NCBI RefSeq assembly: GCF_024808255.1
Contig: NZ_JANTYS010000001.1
Span: forward strand, 434,001 to 498,000
From: Mucilaginibacter dorajii
Lineage (GTDB): Bacteria > Bacteroidota > Bacteroidia > Sphingobacteriales > Sphingobacteriaceae
Reading direction: 5' to 3'
Length of the DNA: 64,000 nucleotides
Shown: positions 1 to 8,218 of the stretch, in pieces
How the letters are laid out: every line of letters starts with the position of its first letter
Position numbering within the stretch: the stretch's first letter is position 1
The notes under the pieces: generated by a model
Databases searched by the model: none
Told to the model about the DNA's origin: nothing
What the model saw: only the letters and a program-made list of their open reading frames with translations
Made by a program: the position numbers and the translations under genes

Positions 1-1
1 T

Positions 2-202
2 TATTTTGATCGAGATAAAGCGGGTGTTTTGGCGACCAGGGACTTTATTAAAGCCCTTCCATATGCTACTGACAGGTCAAAAGTATACCAAGGGTTTAAC
101 GATTATAATGATAAAATTAAAGCACAGCTGAAACCATTTGTTGTTGCACGAGAAGAGAAAAACAATTTCTTTTCAAAAGTACAGGTGCCATTTGAAAGGT
201 AG
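2..202 (+). CDS. Toprim/primase-like protein, C-terminal fragment
   Basis: The open frame runs from the window edge to a TAG at 200-202 and gives 66 residues. It starts YFDRDKAGVLA, which matches the DxD-A-G core of a Toprim domain as in the CHC2 zinc-finger/Toprim primase-like proteins common next to mob genes in Bacteroidota ICEs. The acidic DRD would bind Mg2+. The zinc finger and most of the Toprim fold lie left of the window. The role, priming of transferred single-stranded DNA, is inferred from family and position. It is truncated by the window, not by mutation. Confidence 0.6.
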   Translation, partial: YFDRDKAGVLATRDFIKALPYATDRSKVYQGFNDYNDKIKAQLKPFVVAREEKNNFFSKVQVPFER

Positions 203-267
203 GAGCCAACCGTCTTTTAGCTTCAAACTTTCGAATTCATAATCCAAAACTCCGTTGTTTCTGCAAC

Positions 268-305
268 GGCAAGATGTCTTTTTGTTACACAAAAAGTCTC
301 TTGCC
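268..305. other. Inverted repeat, candidate oriT
   Basis: The arms are GGCAAGA-tgt-CTTTTTGT (268-285) and ACAAAAAG-tc-TCTTGCC (289-305), around a TAC loop. All 15 paired bases match, with one asymmetric internal bulge. It is followed by CTTCC and a run of seven G. It sits 44 bp upstream of the mobA-type start, the usual place for an oriT. The dyad is seen directly; the oriT role is inferred. Confidence 0.5.
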
Positions 306-348
306 CTTCCAGGGGGGGATTTAAAAAATTTCGCGACTCAATTTTTCT

Positions 349-759
349 ATGGTTGACTTTAAGAAGCTAAACGGACGACCGAAATTAGAGAAGGGTAGGC
401 GCAGCAAATTCATTAATGTCAGATTCACCGATGATGAATATAAGGAGATCGCTGATTTAGAACGGCAGTTGGGTATCTCGAAGACAGAACTGATCAGGAT
501 GCGGGTTTTAACCGATGTGAAAGAAACAGTGATAAACGCCAAAGAACTAATTAAACACCTGGACGCTTTAGGAGCTGAAATGGGGCGGATTGGCAATAAC
601 ATCAACCAACTGGCCAGACATGCCAATGTACTTAAATTAAAGGGTGCCCTTAATGCAATGATCGTTGAAAAGTTTAACCGGCTTTTCGGGGATTATATCC
701 AGGTTCAACAGATGCTCGAAGCGTCCCTTCGGAAGATCATCCGGACTATGGGAAATTAA
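349..759 (+). CDS. mobA: MobA/MobC-type relaxosome accessory protein
   Basis: A 136-residue basic protein. Residues about 20-60 (FINVRFTDDEYKEI, then GISKTELIRMRVL) look like a ribbon-helix-helix DNA-binding domain. Residues about 80-95 hold IGNNINQLARHAN, the signature of the bacterial mobilisation protein MobC family. It would bind oriT DNA and help the relaxase load. It lies just downstream of the inverted repeat at 268-305 and upstream of the relaxase, from which it is separated by a methyltransferase gene and an octamer array. The name mobA follows CTnDOT usage; the Pfam name is MobC. The ATG at 349 is the first in frame. Confidence 0.8.
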   Translation: MVDFKKLNGRPKLEKGRRSKFINVRFTDDEYKEIADLERQLGISKTELIRMRVLTDVKETVINAKELIKHLDALGAEMGRIGNNINQLARHANVLKLKGALNAMIVEKFNRLFGDYIQVQQMLEASLRKIIRTMGN

Positions 760-838
760 AGCTTTTTCCAGCCTTTAATTTTAAGGTATAGGGGCCGGAC
801 GAACCTTTTTTACATTTCATCCAATCAATCTCCATCTA

Positions 839-1345
839 ATGATCATTTTTGAGCACGTACGTTGTCCGCTGCACCGGTACACCTTTTCTGTGAAACCGAT
901 TCGGGATTGGGTAGAGCGCTCATGCGAAGGAACTGTTTTGAACCTATTTGCTGGTACAACCATATTACAGGTTAATGAGCTTCGTAACGATCTTGACCCT
1001 GAAATGCCCGCTGATTTTCATATGGACGCACTGGAATTCCTGCGGAGCTGGAAAGGCCCCCGTTTCCAAACGATTTTGCTTGATCCCCCTTATGCCTATA
1101 GAAAAAGCATGGAACTCTATAAGGGCATGGTTTGTAGTCCATTCAGGCAACTCAAAGATGTTGTTGAGCTTTGCCTGGAGCCGGGTGGCATTGTGATCAC
1201 ATTTGGTTACCATTCAATTGTAATGGGAAAGGGCAGGAGATTTGAACTTGAAAGGCTTGCACTCTTTAGCCATGGCGGAGCTATCCATGATACCATTGCC
1301 AGTATCGAAAGATTTTCTCCTTCGATAACCCCAGGAAGCATTTAG
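839..1345 (+). CDS. Small DPPY-type DNA methyltransferase
   Basis: A 168-residue class I SAM-dependent methyltransferase-like protein. NLFAGTT around residue 36 fits the SAM-binding motif I, and LLDPPYAYR around residue 80 carries the DPPY catalytic motif typical of N6-adenine (or N4-cytosine) methylation. LEPGGIVITFGYHS later fits a core strand. No target recognition domain is visible and the length is short for a complete restriction-modification methylase, so it may act alone or with a partner. It sits between mobA and the relaxase, upstream of the octamer array. A role in protecting transferred DNA or marking the oriT region is inference; methylation of RNA cannot be excluded. Confidence 0.65.
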   Translation: MIIFEHVRCPLHRYTFSVKPIRDWVERSCEGTVLNLFAGTTILQVNELRNDLDPEMPADFHMDALEFLRSWKGPRFQTILLDPPYAYRKSMELYKGMVCSPFRQLKDVVELCLEPGGIVITFGYHSIVMGKGRRFELERLALFSHGGAIHDTIASIERFSPSITPGSI

Positions 1346-1356
1346 TAGAAAGTGGT

Positions 1357-1692
1357 TATATTGATGCCCTGATACTAAGATATACCGGTAGGTAGATAAG
1401 CAGTTATCAGAATATACAGATCACCAAGTATCCCGTTCAAACGATAGCAAGTTATACAGATATTACTTTATACAGATACCCGGATCTCAAGTTATTTCAA
1501 TACCCTGATACGAACGCAGACCGATATACCGATAGCCCGTTATTAAGATATACAGATCATCAGGTATCCTGATCAAAGGATACACAGACACACCGTTATT
1601 ATTTTACACGATTACAGATGTCATCCGTTAGCCCGTTACGACTTTATACAGATCGGCAGTTGTAATGATGATTGGATAGGCGTTTACAGGCC
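1357..1692. repeat. Array of 42 degenerate 8-bp units
   Basis: Read in steps of eight from 1357, 40 of 42 units begin with T, 32 have A at position 2, and 31 have G at position 7. The consensus is TAnnCnGW. TATACAGA recurs exactly at 1413, 1453, 1469, 1549 and 1645, with spacings of 40, 16, 80 and 96, all multiples of 8. Other units are TATACCGA (1525), TACCCTGA (1501) and TAGCCCGT (1533, 1629). The phase is kept without an indel for 336 bp. There is no open frame through it, and it fills the gap between the methyltransferase and the relaxase. Function unknown. Confidence 0.85.
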
Positions 1693-1759
1693 ATACTGAT
1701 GGTCGGGTAGATTGATATACGGTTACGGTGTTACTTCCTTTCCTCCACTCTGTCAATCT

Positions 1760-2755
1760 ATGATCGCCCACATCCTTGAAAAACCTTCCAGGACTTTTGC
1801 CGGCGTAAAGTACAATACCAATAAGGTTGACCGGAATACAGGAGAGCTGATGCTGATCGCCAATTTTGGCGCCATACAGGCGCTCAGTAACCCACGGCCA
1901 CAGGACCTGGTCAATTATCTCCTCATGCTGTCCGCTCAAAATAAGAGCATTAAAAAAAACACACAGTTTCACGCGGTCATTTCAGCGCGCGGGCGAAACT
2001 ATAGCAAACAGGAATTAACAAAAGCTGCAGTGATGTGGCTAAAAGAAATGAAATATGGCGACCAGCCGTACCTGATCGTTTTCCATAAAGACACCGATAA
2101 TCATCACGTCCATATTGTTAGTTCACGGGTAGGCAAAGATGGTAAACAAATCGACCGCGATTATGAACAGGTGAGGGCGGTCAGAAGCATAGACAAGGTT
2201 CTGGGTTACTCCTTCGCCATGCAATACCACTTTAGTACCCAGGCGCAGTTCTATATGATTCTGGAGAATCAGGGTTTCCTGGGGCGTGACTATATCAATG
2301 AAAAAAAGCTGCAGCAAAAAATAGATTCCTATGTGCCTGATAAGGCAAGGATAGCTGAACTCAAAGCGTTGTTTATTGCTCAAAAAACTTCGCCCGACTT
2401 CGTGCAGCAGCTGAAAAGACAATACCTGATCGACCTGGTATTTCATTCCTCAGAAGGGAAAAAACCTTATGGTTATACAGTTATTGACCATGCTACCAAA
2501 CAGGTCTTTAAGGGCAGTGAAATACTAAGCCTGAAGTATCTACTTGACGACAGTATCAATTTTGAACCAGTAAATCAACAACCCGGCATCGATCTACATG
2601 ATTATTTGGACAAAGAAGCCATTACCTATTATTCTGAATATGTGCCGGAAGGGGCGTATATCAGGCCTGTCATGATCTCCGACGACGTGGATGATCAGCA
2701 GGTACTGGGCATGAAACGGCGCAGGCAAAAGAAAGCAAGAACTAATACCCGCTAA
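1760..2755 (+). CDS. mobB: Relaxase (MobP-like, HUH type)
   Basis: A 331-residue relaxase/mobilisation nuclease. The N-terminal VKYNTNK places a likely catalytic tyrosine at residue 18. The metal-binding histidine motif is visible as HKDTDNHHVHIVSSR around residues 112-126, matching the HxDxxxxHxH pattern of relaxases. It would nick oriT and pilot the strand through the secretion channel. I chose the ATG at 1760 over a TTG at 1712 because the family begins close to MIAxIL and the extra 16 residues fall in low-quality upstream sequence. It is smaller than many relaxases and lacks a helicase or primase domain. It is followed closely by the ParA-like gene. Confidence 0.85.
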   Translation: MIAHILEKPSRTFAGVKYNTNKVDRNTGELMLIANFGAIQALSNPRPQDLVNYLLMLSAQNKSIKKNTQFHAVISARGRNYSKQELTKAAVMWLKEMKYGDQPYLIVFHKDTDNHHVHIVSSRVGKDGKQIDRDYEQVRAVRSIDKVLGYSFAMQYHFSTQAQFYMILENQGFLGRDYINEKKLQQKIDSYVPDKARIAELKALFIAQKTSPDFVQQLKRQYLIDLVFHSSEGKKPYGYTVIDHATKQVFKGSEILSLKYLLDDSINFEPVNQQPGIDLHDYLDKEAITYYSEYVPEGAYIRPVMISDDVDDQQVLGMKRRRQKKARTNTR

Positions 2756-2776
2756 GGGATAAACCCATGAAAACTT

Positions 2777-3403
2777 ATGATCTGTTTATTTGGCAACCAA
2801 AAGGGTGGCGTAGGAAAAAGTACGCTCACCGTCCTATCAGGGAACTACCTGAGCCTGGCTAAAGACTGGCCGGTAACCATTATTGATATGGATTATCAGC
2901 AATCAATCTCCCAGAAATTTGAAAAGGCGAAAGTGCTGGAGAATGATGAGCCATATGATGTAATGGCGGCAACGCTGGAAACTTTTCCGGTATTGAGCAA
3001 CGTGCTCACTAAAAGCAAAAGGGATGCGATACTGATCGATTTGCCGGGTAAACTGGATGACGATGGGTTAATACCTGTTTTTAAATGCGCTGACCTGGTC
3101 ATCTGTCCTTTTTCCTATGATGAATTTACATTTGAATCGACCGTTTTATTTGCCGTTGTGCTTAAAAAGGTCAACCCGAAAGTACAGGTAGTTTTTATCC
3201 CTAACCGGATCAAAGCGAATGTCAAGTTCGAGATCATGAGCGAGGTAAATGAACAACTATCCAAATTCGGTAAGATAACGGCAGCCATACCTGACCGTAT
3301 CGACTTCCAAAGGATCACCACCTTTCAAACGCCCTTATCGCTTTACAGTGTAATTACACCAGTATTCGAAGAAATATTCGCTGACCAACTATGGAAAAAA
3401 TGA
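2777..3403 (+). CDS. ParA-family ATPase, TraA-like
   Basis: A 208-residue P-loop ATPase. The deviant Walker A GNQKGGVGKSTL is at residues about 7-18, VTIIDMDYQQS gives the A' motif, and ILIDLPG gives Walker B. This is the ParA/MinD family. In Bacteroidota ICEs a gene of this kind begins the tra operon and is called traA. It may position the conjugation apparatus or the excised circle. No ParB is present; the next gene (DUF3408-like) could be the partner, since the two overlap by 13 bp. The start at 2777 gives MICLFGNQKGG, the usual ParA beginning. Confidence 0.8.
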   Translation: MICLFGNQKGGVGKSTLTVLSGNYLSLAKDWPVTIIDMDYQQSISQKFEKAKVLENDEPYDVMAATLETFPVLSNVLTKSKRDAILIDLPGKLDDDGLIPVFKCADLVICPFSYDEFTFESTVLFAVVLKKVNPKVQVVFIPNRIKANVKFEIMSEVNEQLSKFGKITAAIPDRIDFQRITTFQTPLSLYSVITPVFEEIFADQLWKK

Positions 3404-3738
3404 AATCATTAGCTGACCAGCTACGTGAAAAAATGGTTAAGCCGGGTGGCGGCTACCAGGGAGCCGGGGACGAAGTCCATAAAAAGGTCCCGAAAAAGGC
3501 GGACAAAATCATGGAATCCACTATACTCAAAGCCTTGATCGCCTATGATAACAGCGATAACAAAAACATGGTGCATGTCCGCTTCGATAAGCAGACCGCG
3601 GATATCATGAATAAATTTAAAATGGCCACAGGAGTAGACGTGACCAAATTCGTTGCCTTTGCTGTAAAACATTTATTCGACACCTACCCCGAATTGAAAA
3701 CCATTATTAAACAGTTTATACAAAACACAGACTTATGA
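3391..3738 (+). CDS. DUF3408-like conjugation protein (TraB/TraC-like)
   Basis: A 115-residue, mostly charged protein. The N-terminal third is lysine- and glycine-rich and probably disordered. The C-terminal part (HVRFDKQTADIMNKFKMA, then VTKFVAFAVKHLF) resembles a ribbon-helix-helix or DUF3408 domain, as found downstream of the ParA-like gene in Bacteroidota ICEs. It overlaps the ParA gene by 13 bp and the next gene by 4 bp, so it is translationally coupled to both. A DNA-binding adaptor for the ATPase is a reasonable guess, not shown. Confidence 0.65.
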   Translation: MEKMKSLADQLREKMVKPGGGYQGAGDEVHKKVPKKADKIMESTILKALIAYDNSDNKNMVHVRFDKQTADIMNKFKMATGVDVTKFVAFAVKHLFDTYPELKTIIKQFIQNTDL

Positions 3739-4019
3739 CCTGGATAAAATTTACGCTATGGCTGCTCGGTATCTATACCAGCTACTATGCAGCCCTGATC
3801 ATTTGGGATTACCTGCGCAACAATCGTGGGGATACCGGAAACGATCAACATGAACTCACTTTTGTGGAAGATATTGAGCCGGTTAGATCATACGCAGACG
3901 AATCTATTCCAAATGGAAAAGAATCATCAGTTGTTTTTTCAGGAGGTGTCAGCCTCAAGCAGATGTTCAACCTCGCCCGTGAAGAGTCGGTCGAGTACAC
4001 CAAAGCCGTTAGTTTTTAA
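3735..4019 (+). CDS. Single-pass membrane protein, TraD-like by position
   Basis: A 94-residue protein with one N-terminal membrane segment (residues about 5-24, FTLWLLGIYTSYYAALIIW) and a hydrophilic acidic tail ending in a short KQMFNLAREESVEYTKAV helix. Its place, between the DUF3408-like gene and the DUF4134 genes, is that of traD in CTnDOT-like elements. The start overlaps the previous stop as ATGA. I recognise no domain, so the name rests on synteny. Confidence 0.55.
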   Translation: MTWIKFTLWLLGIYTSYYAALIIWDYLRNNRGDTGNDQHELTFVEDIEPVRSYADESIPNGKESSVVFSGGVSLKQMFNLAREESVEYTKAVSF

Positions 4020-4022
4020 CAT

Positions 4023-4319
4023 ATGAAATTTTTCCTGACAGCCTGGTGCAGCCTGCTCACGATGATAGCGGTAGCACAGCCCGGTATAACTGATGGTTCA
4101 TTGGCGCAGGCCAAACAAGACCTTTCTTCATCGTTTTTTTCAGCCTTTGATTTTGCGCTAACGCTCGCCCTTTTATTTGGCCTCATTGGCGCACTTAAAA
4201 TATACCAGAATTGGCAAATGGGTAAGGATCGGATAGATTCAGCCGTTGCCGCCTGGTTTTTCGCTGCTTTTTTTATGATCCTTTCGGGTCCTTTTTTACG
4301 GGCATTGTTCGGAATCTGA
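4023..4319 (+). CDS. DUF4134 membrane protein, first copy
   Basis: A 98-residue protein with an N-terminal signal-like segment (LTAWCSLLTMIAVAQP) and two further hydrophobic helices around a short polar loop (KIYQNWQMGKDRID). This is the layout of DUF4134/TraE pilin-like or VirB2/VirB3-like inner-membrane proteins of Bacteroidota conjugation systems. It ends FLRALFGI. A second, more typical DUF4134 gene follows at 4548, so this is one of a duplicated pair. It probably forms part of the membrane channel or pilus. Confidence 0.7.
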   Translation: MKFFLTAWCSLLTMIAVAQPGITDGSLAQAKQDLSSSFFSAFDFALTLALLFGLIGALKIYQNWQMGKDRIDSAVAAWFFAAFFMILSGPFLRALFGI

Positions 4320-4442
4320 ATGCCTGTTGTATTTAATGATGCTTCTTCCCAGGAAGCAATAAAAGATTCCTGTCTATATTATCTTCAACAATAACCTGCT
4401 ATAGGTTTAACAGAGCAGTTAATACTGCCATTCCCTTTGGGT

Positions 4443-4472
4443 GAATTTTTAGGGGCGCTGTTCGTGATCTGA
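4443..4472 (+). pseudogene. Tail of a lost third DUF4134 copy
   Basis: This frame reads EFLGALFVI-stop. It matches the end of the DUF4134 protein at 4023-4319 (PFLRALFGI-stop) at FL-ALF-I, and the surrounding bases also resemble that gene end. No start or body is present in the 228-bp gap, so it looks like a leftover 3' end from recombination among tandem copies. Confidence 0.4.
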
Positions 4473-4547
4473 ACGCTCTTTTACCATACATGGCCATCTC
4501 CCGGGTGGCCTTAAAAGATCTCCGCCTTTATTTTTTTCTCCCTTTTA

Positions 4548-4853
4548 ATGTTTACAAAAACAAAAAAGTTATGGGCCTCAGCCGTATTGCTGGCCCTGTC
4601 TGTACCTGTGTTTGCGCAAAGCGGCGTTAACGGCCTCAACACAGCGACCTCTACCTTAAAAACCTATGTAGCCCCGGTAACAAACATCACCCTGGTGATC
4701 GGCGGTATTGTCGGTATCGTTGGTGCCATCCGTGTTTACTCGAAGTGGAATTCGGGTGATCAAGACATCAACAAAGAGCTTATGGGATGGGGCGGCAGTT
4801 GTGTCTTTCTCGTGGTTTCCGCATTGGTGATCAAAGCTTTCTTCGGTTTATAA
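4548..4853 (+). CDS. traE: DUF4134 membrane protein TraE, second copy
   Basis: A 101-residue protein with a signal peptide ending VFAQS, then two membrane helices (residues about 45-63 and 80-100) separated by RVYSKWNSGDQDINKE. The sequence fits DUF4134/TraE, a small inner-membrane subunit of the Bacteroidota type IV secretion channel. The stop TAA at 4851-4853 shares its last base with the ATG of traF. A stem GGCCA/TGGCC lies just upstream (4492-4510), between the remnant tail and this gene. Confidence 0.8.
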   Translation: MFTKTKKLWASAVLLALSVPVFAQSGVNGLNTATSTLKTYVAPVTNITLVIGGIVGIVGAIRVYSKWNSGDQDINKELMGWGGSCVFLVVSALVIKAFFGL

Positions 4854-5140
4854 TGGCCAGGAAGTATCCCGTTTATAAGGGGCTGCAACGGCCCCTTATA
4901 TTCAAAGGCTTCAAAGGCAAGTTCATTTATTGGGGTATAGCCTCACTTTTAGCAGGACTTGTATTTGGGGCTTTAACCATGTCACTGGTCAATATGTGGC
5001 TCGGAGCCATGGTTCTCATCGGCTTTATTGTTGGCGGTTTATTATTTACTGCCGGCAAGCAAAAAGGCGGCCTTCATTCCAAAAGCCGCGCTTCAAACAT
5101 TTACATTCTTAATCGTTATGGGCGTAAAAACCTTGTTTAA
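4853..5140 (+). CDS. traF: TraF-like DUF4133 membrane protein
   Basis: A 95-residue protein beginning MARKYPVYKGLQRP, the recognisable start of DUF4133/TraF, with two membrane helices at residues about 27-70. An upstream start at 4787 would extend it into the traE frame and is less likely; the ATG at 4853 overlaps the traE stop by one base. It overlaps the start of traG by 23 bp. By analogy with VirB3 it likely sits in the inner membrane and works with the TraG ATPase. Confidence 0.8.
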   Translation: MARKYPVYKGLQRPLIFKGFKGKFIYWGIASLLAGLVFGALTMSLVNMWLGAMVLIGFIVGGLLFTAGKQKGGLHSKSRASNIYILNRYGRKNLV

Positions 5141-7541
5141 CATTCCCTATGCGGGAGTGGATAAAGACGGTGAATACGATTTACTCATAGGCCTGAATGG
5201 CGAATGCTCTGTCGTTATCGAATTAGTCAACCCCGTCATCCGCTATTCCGCTTATCCGGCAGGATATGAAGAGTTTCACCATCTGCTCATTAATGTCGTT
5301 AAAATATTAGGCGATGGTTATCTCCTGCAAAAGCAGGATATCATCAGCCGTTCACGCTATAAGGGCCAACCCGCCAGTGAATACCTACAAAAACAGTATA
5401 ACGCGCATTTTGACGGGCGGGAATGTCTGAAGGTCACTACTTATTTAACCATAACGCGCCGGGTCAAAAAGGGCGCGTTTTATGTTTATGATGCCCGTGT
5501 TCTGCGGGATTTCAGGCAGGCTATAGGCAAAGTATTGGACGTGCTGCCCTCTTCAAAGGCCTTGAATGAAGGCTGGTTGAACCAGCTGGTTTTACAACTG
5601 CTCAGTATGGACTTTGGCGGGGCCAACATCGTACTGGATAATCTTGCTCCCTCGGAAACCGAGATCAGGATGGGCGAAAGATCAGTACGCAGTATCAGCC
5701 TGGTCAATATCGATAACATCGATCTGCCGCCTGAGGTTTCCACGCACATCGAACTCAACGATAAGGAAAGCATGCGCGGGTTTCCGGTGGATTTCCTGTC
5801 ATTCCTGTTCAAAGTGCCCGGTGTCGATGTGATCGTTTATAACCAGGTCATTGAAATACCCAACCAGGTCGCAACGCTCCGAAAGCTGGAGCAAAAAAGG
5901 AAAAGGCATGCCGGTATCCCTGATCCAGCCAATCAACTATGTGTAGAAGATATCGACCTCCTGTTAAACGATGTCGCCCGAGAAAACCAATTACTGGTCA
6001 ATTGCCATTTTAATATCCTCGTGGCAGCGCAAGCCAACGCCATTCAAAAGGCGGTCAATTTTGTGGAGAACTCGCTCTTCCAGTTAGGGATTATCCCCAG
6101 CAAAAACGCTTACAACCAACTGGAGCTTTTTCGCACGGTACTGCCCGGGAACGGCGTGGAGCTAAAGGAGTATGATTGGTTTCTCACTACCTGTGATGCG
6201 GCTGTTTGCTTCTTCTTTAAGGAATCACTGCCCAAAGATGAACTTTCCGATTTCCTGATCAGGTTTACCGACCGGCAGGGTATTCCGGTGGCCATTGATC
6301 CCTCTGACCTCCCTATGCGGACAGGGCGGATCAATTCAAGAAACCGCTTCATTTTAGGCCCCTCAGGTTCCGGTAAGAGCTTTCTGACTTGTTCACTGAT
6401 AGAAAATTACATGCTCTACAATATGGACATGGTGATTGTCGATACAGGCCATTCCTATTCAGGGCTATGTAAATATTATCAGGGCAAATACATCACCTAC
6501 ACAGATAAGAAGCCTATTACCATGAATCCCTTTCAGATCACTGAAGCGGAGTACAATATTGAAAAAAAGGATTTCCTGTGTACACTGATTGCTGTTGCCT
6601 GGAAAGGTGCAGAAGGAACGTTCTCCCCGGTAGAGCGTGACGTAATCGCCAATGTGATCTCAGCTTACTATGGTAAATTCTTTGCCACCGGCGGGAAATT
6701 GAACTTCAATACTTTTTATGAGTTCGCGCTGGAAAAAATACCCGAGATAAAAAAGGAAGAGAAAATTCCTTTTGACTTTGACGAGTTCCGCTATGTCCTT
6801 AAGAAATTCTACAATGGCGGCGAGTTTGCAGCTATTCTAAACAACGAAACGGATAAATCCCTGTTTACCGAACGCTTTATTGTCTTCGAAATTGACAGTA
6901 TAAAGGAGCACAAGATTCTCTTTCCACTCGTCACGCTCATCATCATGGATGTATTCATCCAAAAGATGAGGTACCGTTCCGACCGGCGTAAAACCTTGAT
7001 TATTGAAGAGGCCTGGAAAGCTATCGCGAGCCCGCTCATGGCCGGCTATATTTTGTACCTCTACAAAACGGTACGCAAGTTTTGGGGGGAGGCTATAGTT
7101 GTCACGCAGGAATTGGGAGACATCATTGGCAACGCCGTTGTTAAAGACAGTATTATCAATAATTCAGATACTATCTTTTTGCTTGACCAGACTAAGTTTA
7201 AAGATAATTATGACCAGATCGCCTCCCTTCTTTCCATTAATGAAACTGAAAGGCGCAAGATTTTTACCATCAATCAGCTTGATAATACAGAAAACCGGGG
7301 CCGGTTTAAAGAGGTATATATTCGTCGCGGTGCCGTTGGAGAAGTATATGGTGTAGAGGTATCGCTTCACCAATACCTTACTTACACCACAGAAAAACCG
7401 GAAAAGTCGGCGGTAGAAAGCTATACCAACCGCTTCGGTTCTTACCCGGATGGCCTTGATGCCTTCGTCAGGGATTTCAAAGACAGCGGTAAATCCTTAT
7501 CGGCTTTCATTTCACAGGTTAATCAAAATCAACAATCATGA
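5118..7541 (+). CDS. traG: TraG conjugation ATPase (VirB4-like)
   Basis: An 807-residue cytoplasmic ATPase that energises the type IV secretion channel. Walker A GPSGSGKSF is at about residue 413 and Walker B TLIIEEAW at about residue 625. The N-terminal 300 residues match the TraG/VirB4 N-domain. The start at 5118 gives MGVKTLFNIPYAGVD, as in the family; a longer frame from 5028 only runs back into traF. The length is normal for TraG. It overlaps traF and the following TraI-like gene (ATGA), showing operon structure. Confidence 0.9.
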   Translation: MGVKTLFNIPYAGVDKDGEYDLLIGLNGECSVVIELVNPVIRYSAYPAGYEEFHHLLINVVKILGDGYLLQKQDIISRSRYKGQPASEYLQKQYNAHFDGRECLKVTTYLTITRRVKKGAFYVYDARVLRDFRQAIGKVLDVLPSSKALNEGWLNQLVLQLLSMDFGGANIVLDNLAPSETEIRMGERSVRSISLVNIDNIDLPPEVSTHIELNDKESMRGFPVDFLSFLFKVPGVDVIVYNQVIEIPNQVATLRKLEQKRKRHAGIPDPANQLCVEDIDLLLNDVARENQLLVNCHFNILVAAQANAIQKAVNFVENSLFQLGIIPSKNAYNQLELFRTVLPGNGVELKEYDWFLTTCDAAVCFFFKESLPKDELSDFLIRFTDRQGIPVAIDPSDLPMRTGRINSRNRFILGPSGSGKSFLTCSLIENYMLYNMDMVIVDTGHSYSGLCKYYQGKYITYTDKKPITMNPFQITEAEYNIEKKDFLCTLIAVAWKGAEGTFSPVERDVIANVISAYYGKFFATGGKLNFNTFYEFALEKIPEIKKEEKIPFDFDEFRYVLKKFYNGGEFAAILNNETDKSLFTERFIVFEIDSIKEHKILFPLVTLIIMDVFIQKMRYRSDRRKTLIIEEAWKAIASPLMAGYILYLYKTVRKFWGEAIVVTQELGDIIGNAVVKDSIINNSDTIFLLDQTKFKDNYDQIASLLSINETERRKIFTINQLDNTENRGRFKEVYIRRGAVGEVYGVEVSLHQYLTYTTEKPEKSAVESYTNRFGSYPDGLDAFVRDFKDSGKSLSAFISQVNQNQQS

Positions 7542-8218
7542 AGAATTATTTTGTTAAATGGACATTATTAGCCATAGTTTTTTTAGCATCTCATTATTAT
7601 ATGTATGCACAGACATTGACCGTAGATCCTGCCGTTTCAGCGGCAATCGCCATAAATGCAGGTGTTATTAACAGCCAATTGAAAACGACCAATGACAAGT
7701 TAAATCTCATCCAGAAGGAACAGCTGGCGGTCAGTGGGCAGCTGGTTATTGTCAACAACCTGCAAAACAAGATCTACCAGGGTTTGAGCCAGATAGCATC
7801 AGTAATTAATAACCTGTCGACCATAAAAGAAATAGCAGCATGTGGCTCAGATATTATCAGAGATGTGGAATCATCAGTCAAACTGGCCAAGTCCGATCCG
7901 GTATTACTGCTGTTTGCAGAACAGGGAACCAGGGACTTTGAAACAAGGGCCACTATCCTTGCCGCGGATGTCAGCGCATTCGTGCTGAAAGGCGGAAAAG
8001 ATAATCTCATGGATTCCGGCGAAAGGGGAAAATTGCTCAATCATATTGCCGATGAAATGCGCATCCTTCGCGGTATCGCCTACGGCATGAGCCGGGCGAT
8101 GTACTGGGCAAAGATCAACGGCATTTTTCGCTCGCTTAACCCCTGGGCCGAATGGCAAAATCAGGATGTTAGAATAGCCAATGATGTTTTAACGAATGCC
8201 AAATACCTGAAGCAATGA
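7538..8218 (+). CDS. TraI-like secreted helical protein, paralogue 1
   Basis: A 226-residue protein with a signal peptide ending MYAQT, followed by long amphipathic helices rich in N, Q, I and K. It ends DVLTNAKYLKQ. It is clearly paralogous to the products at 8736 and 9413, which share the lengths, the signal peptide, the phrase YxMSRAMYWAK or its equivalent, and the NAKYL-Q end. In position it matches traI of CTnDOT-like elements, whose products (DUF4141-type) are compared with VirB5. A periplasmic or pilus-tip role is inferred. ATGA overlaps join it to its neighbours. Confidence 0.7.
   Translation: MKNYFVKWTLLAIVFLASHYYMYAQTLTVDPAVSAAIAINAGVINSQLKTTNDKLNLIQKEQLAVSGQLVIVNNLQNKIYQGLSQIASVINNLSTIKEIAACGSDIIRDVESSVKLAKSDPVLLLFAEQGTRDFETRATILAADVSAFVLKGGKDNLMDSGERGKLLNHIADEMRILRGIAYGMSRAMYWAKINGIFRSLNPWAEWQNQDVRIANDVLTNAKYLKQ

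Noticed and set aside
1357..1692. CRISPR array
   Set aside because: The 8-bp units have no spacers, no 20-40 bp repeat and no cas gene nearby.
1628..1972. Minus-strand frame of 114 codons overlapping the relaxase start
   Set aside because: It is a shadow of the relaxase gene and the octamer array and has no family features.
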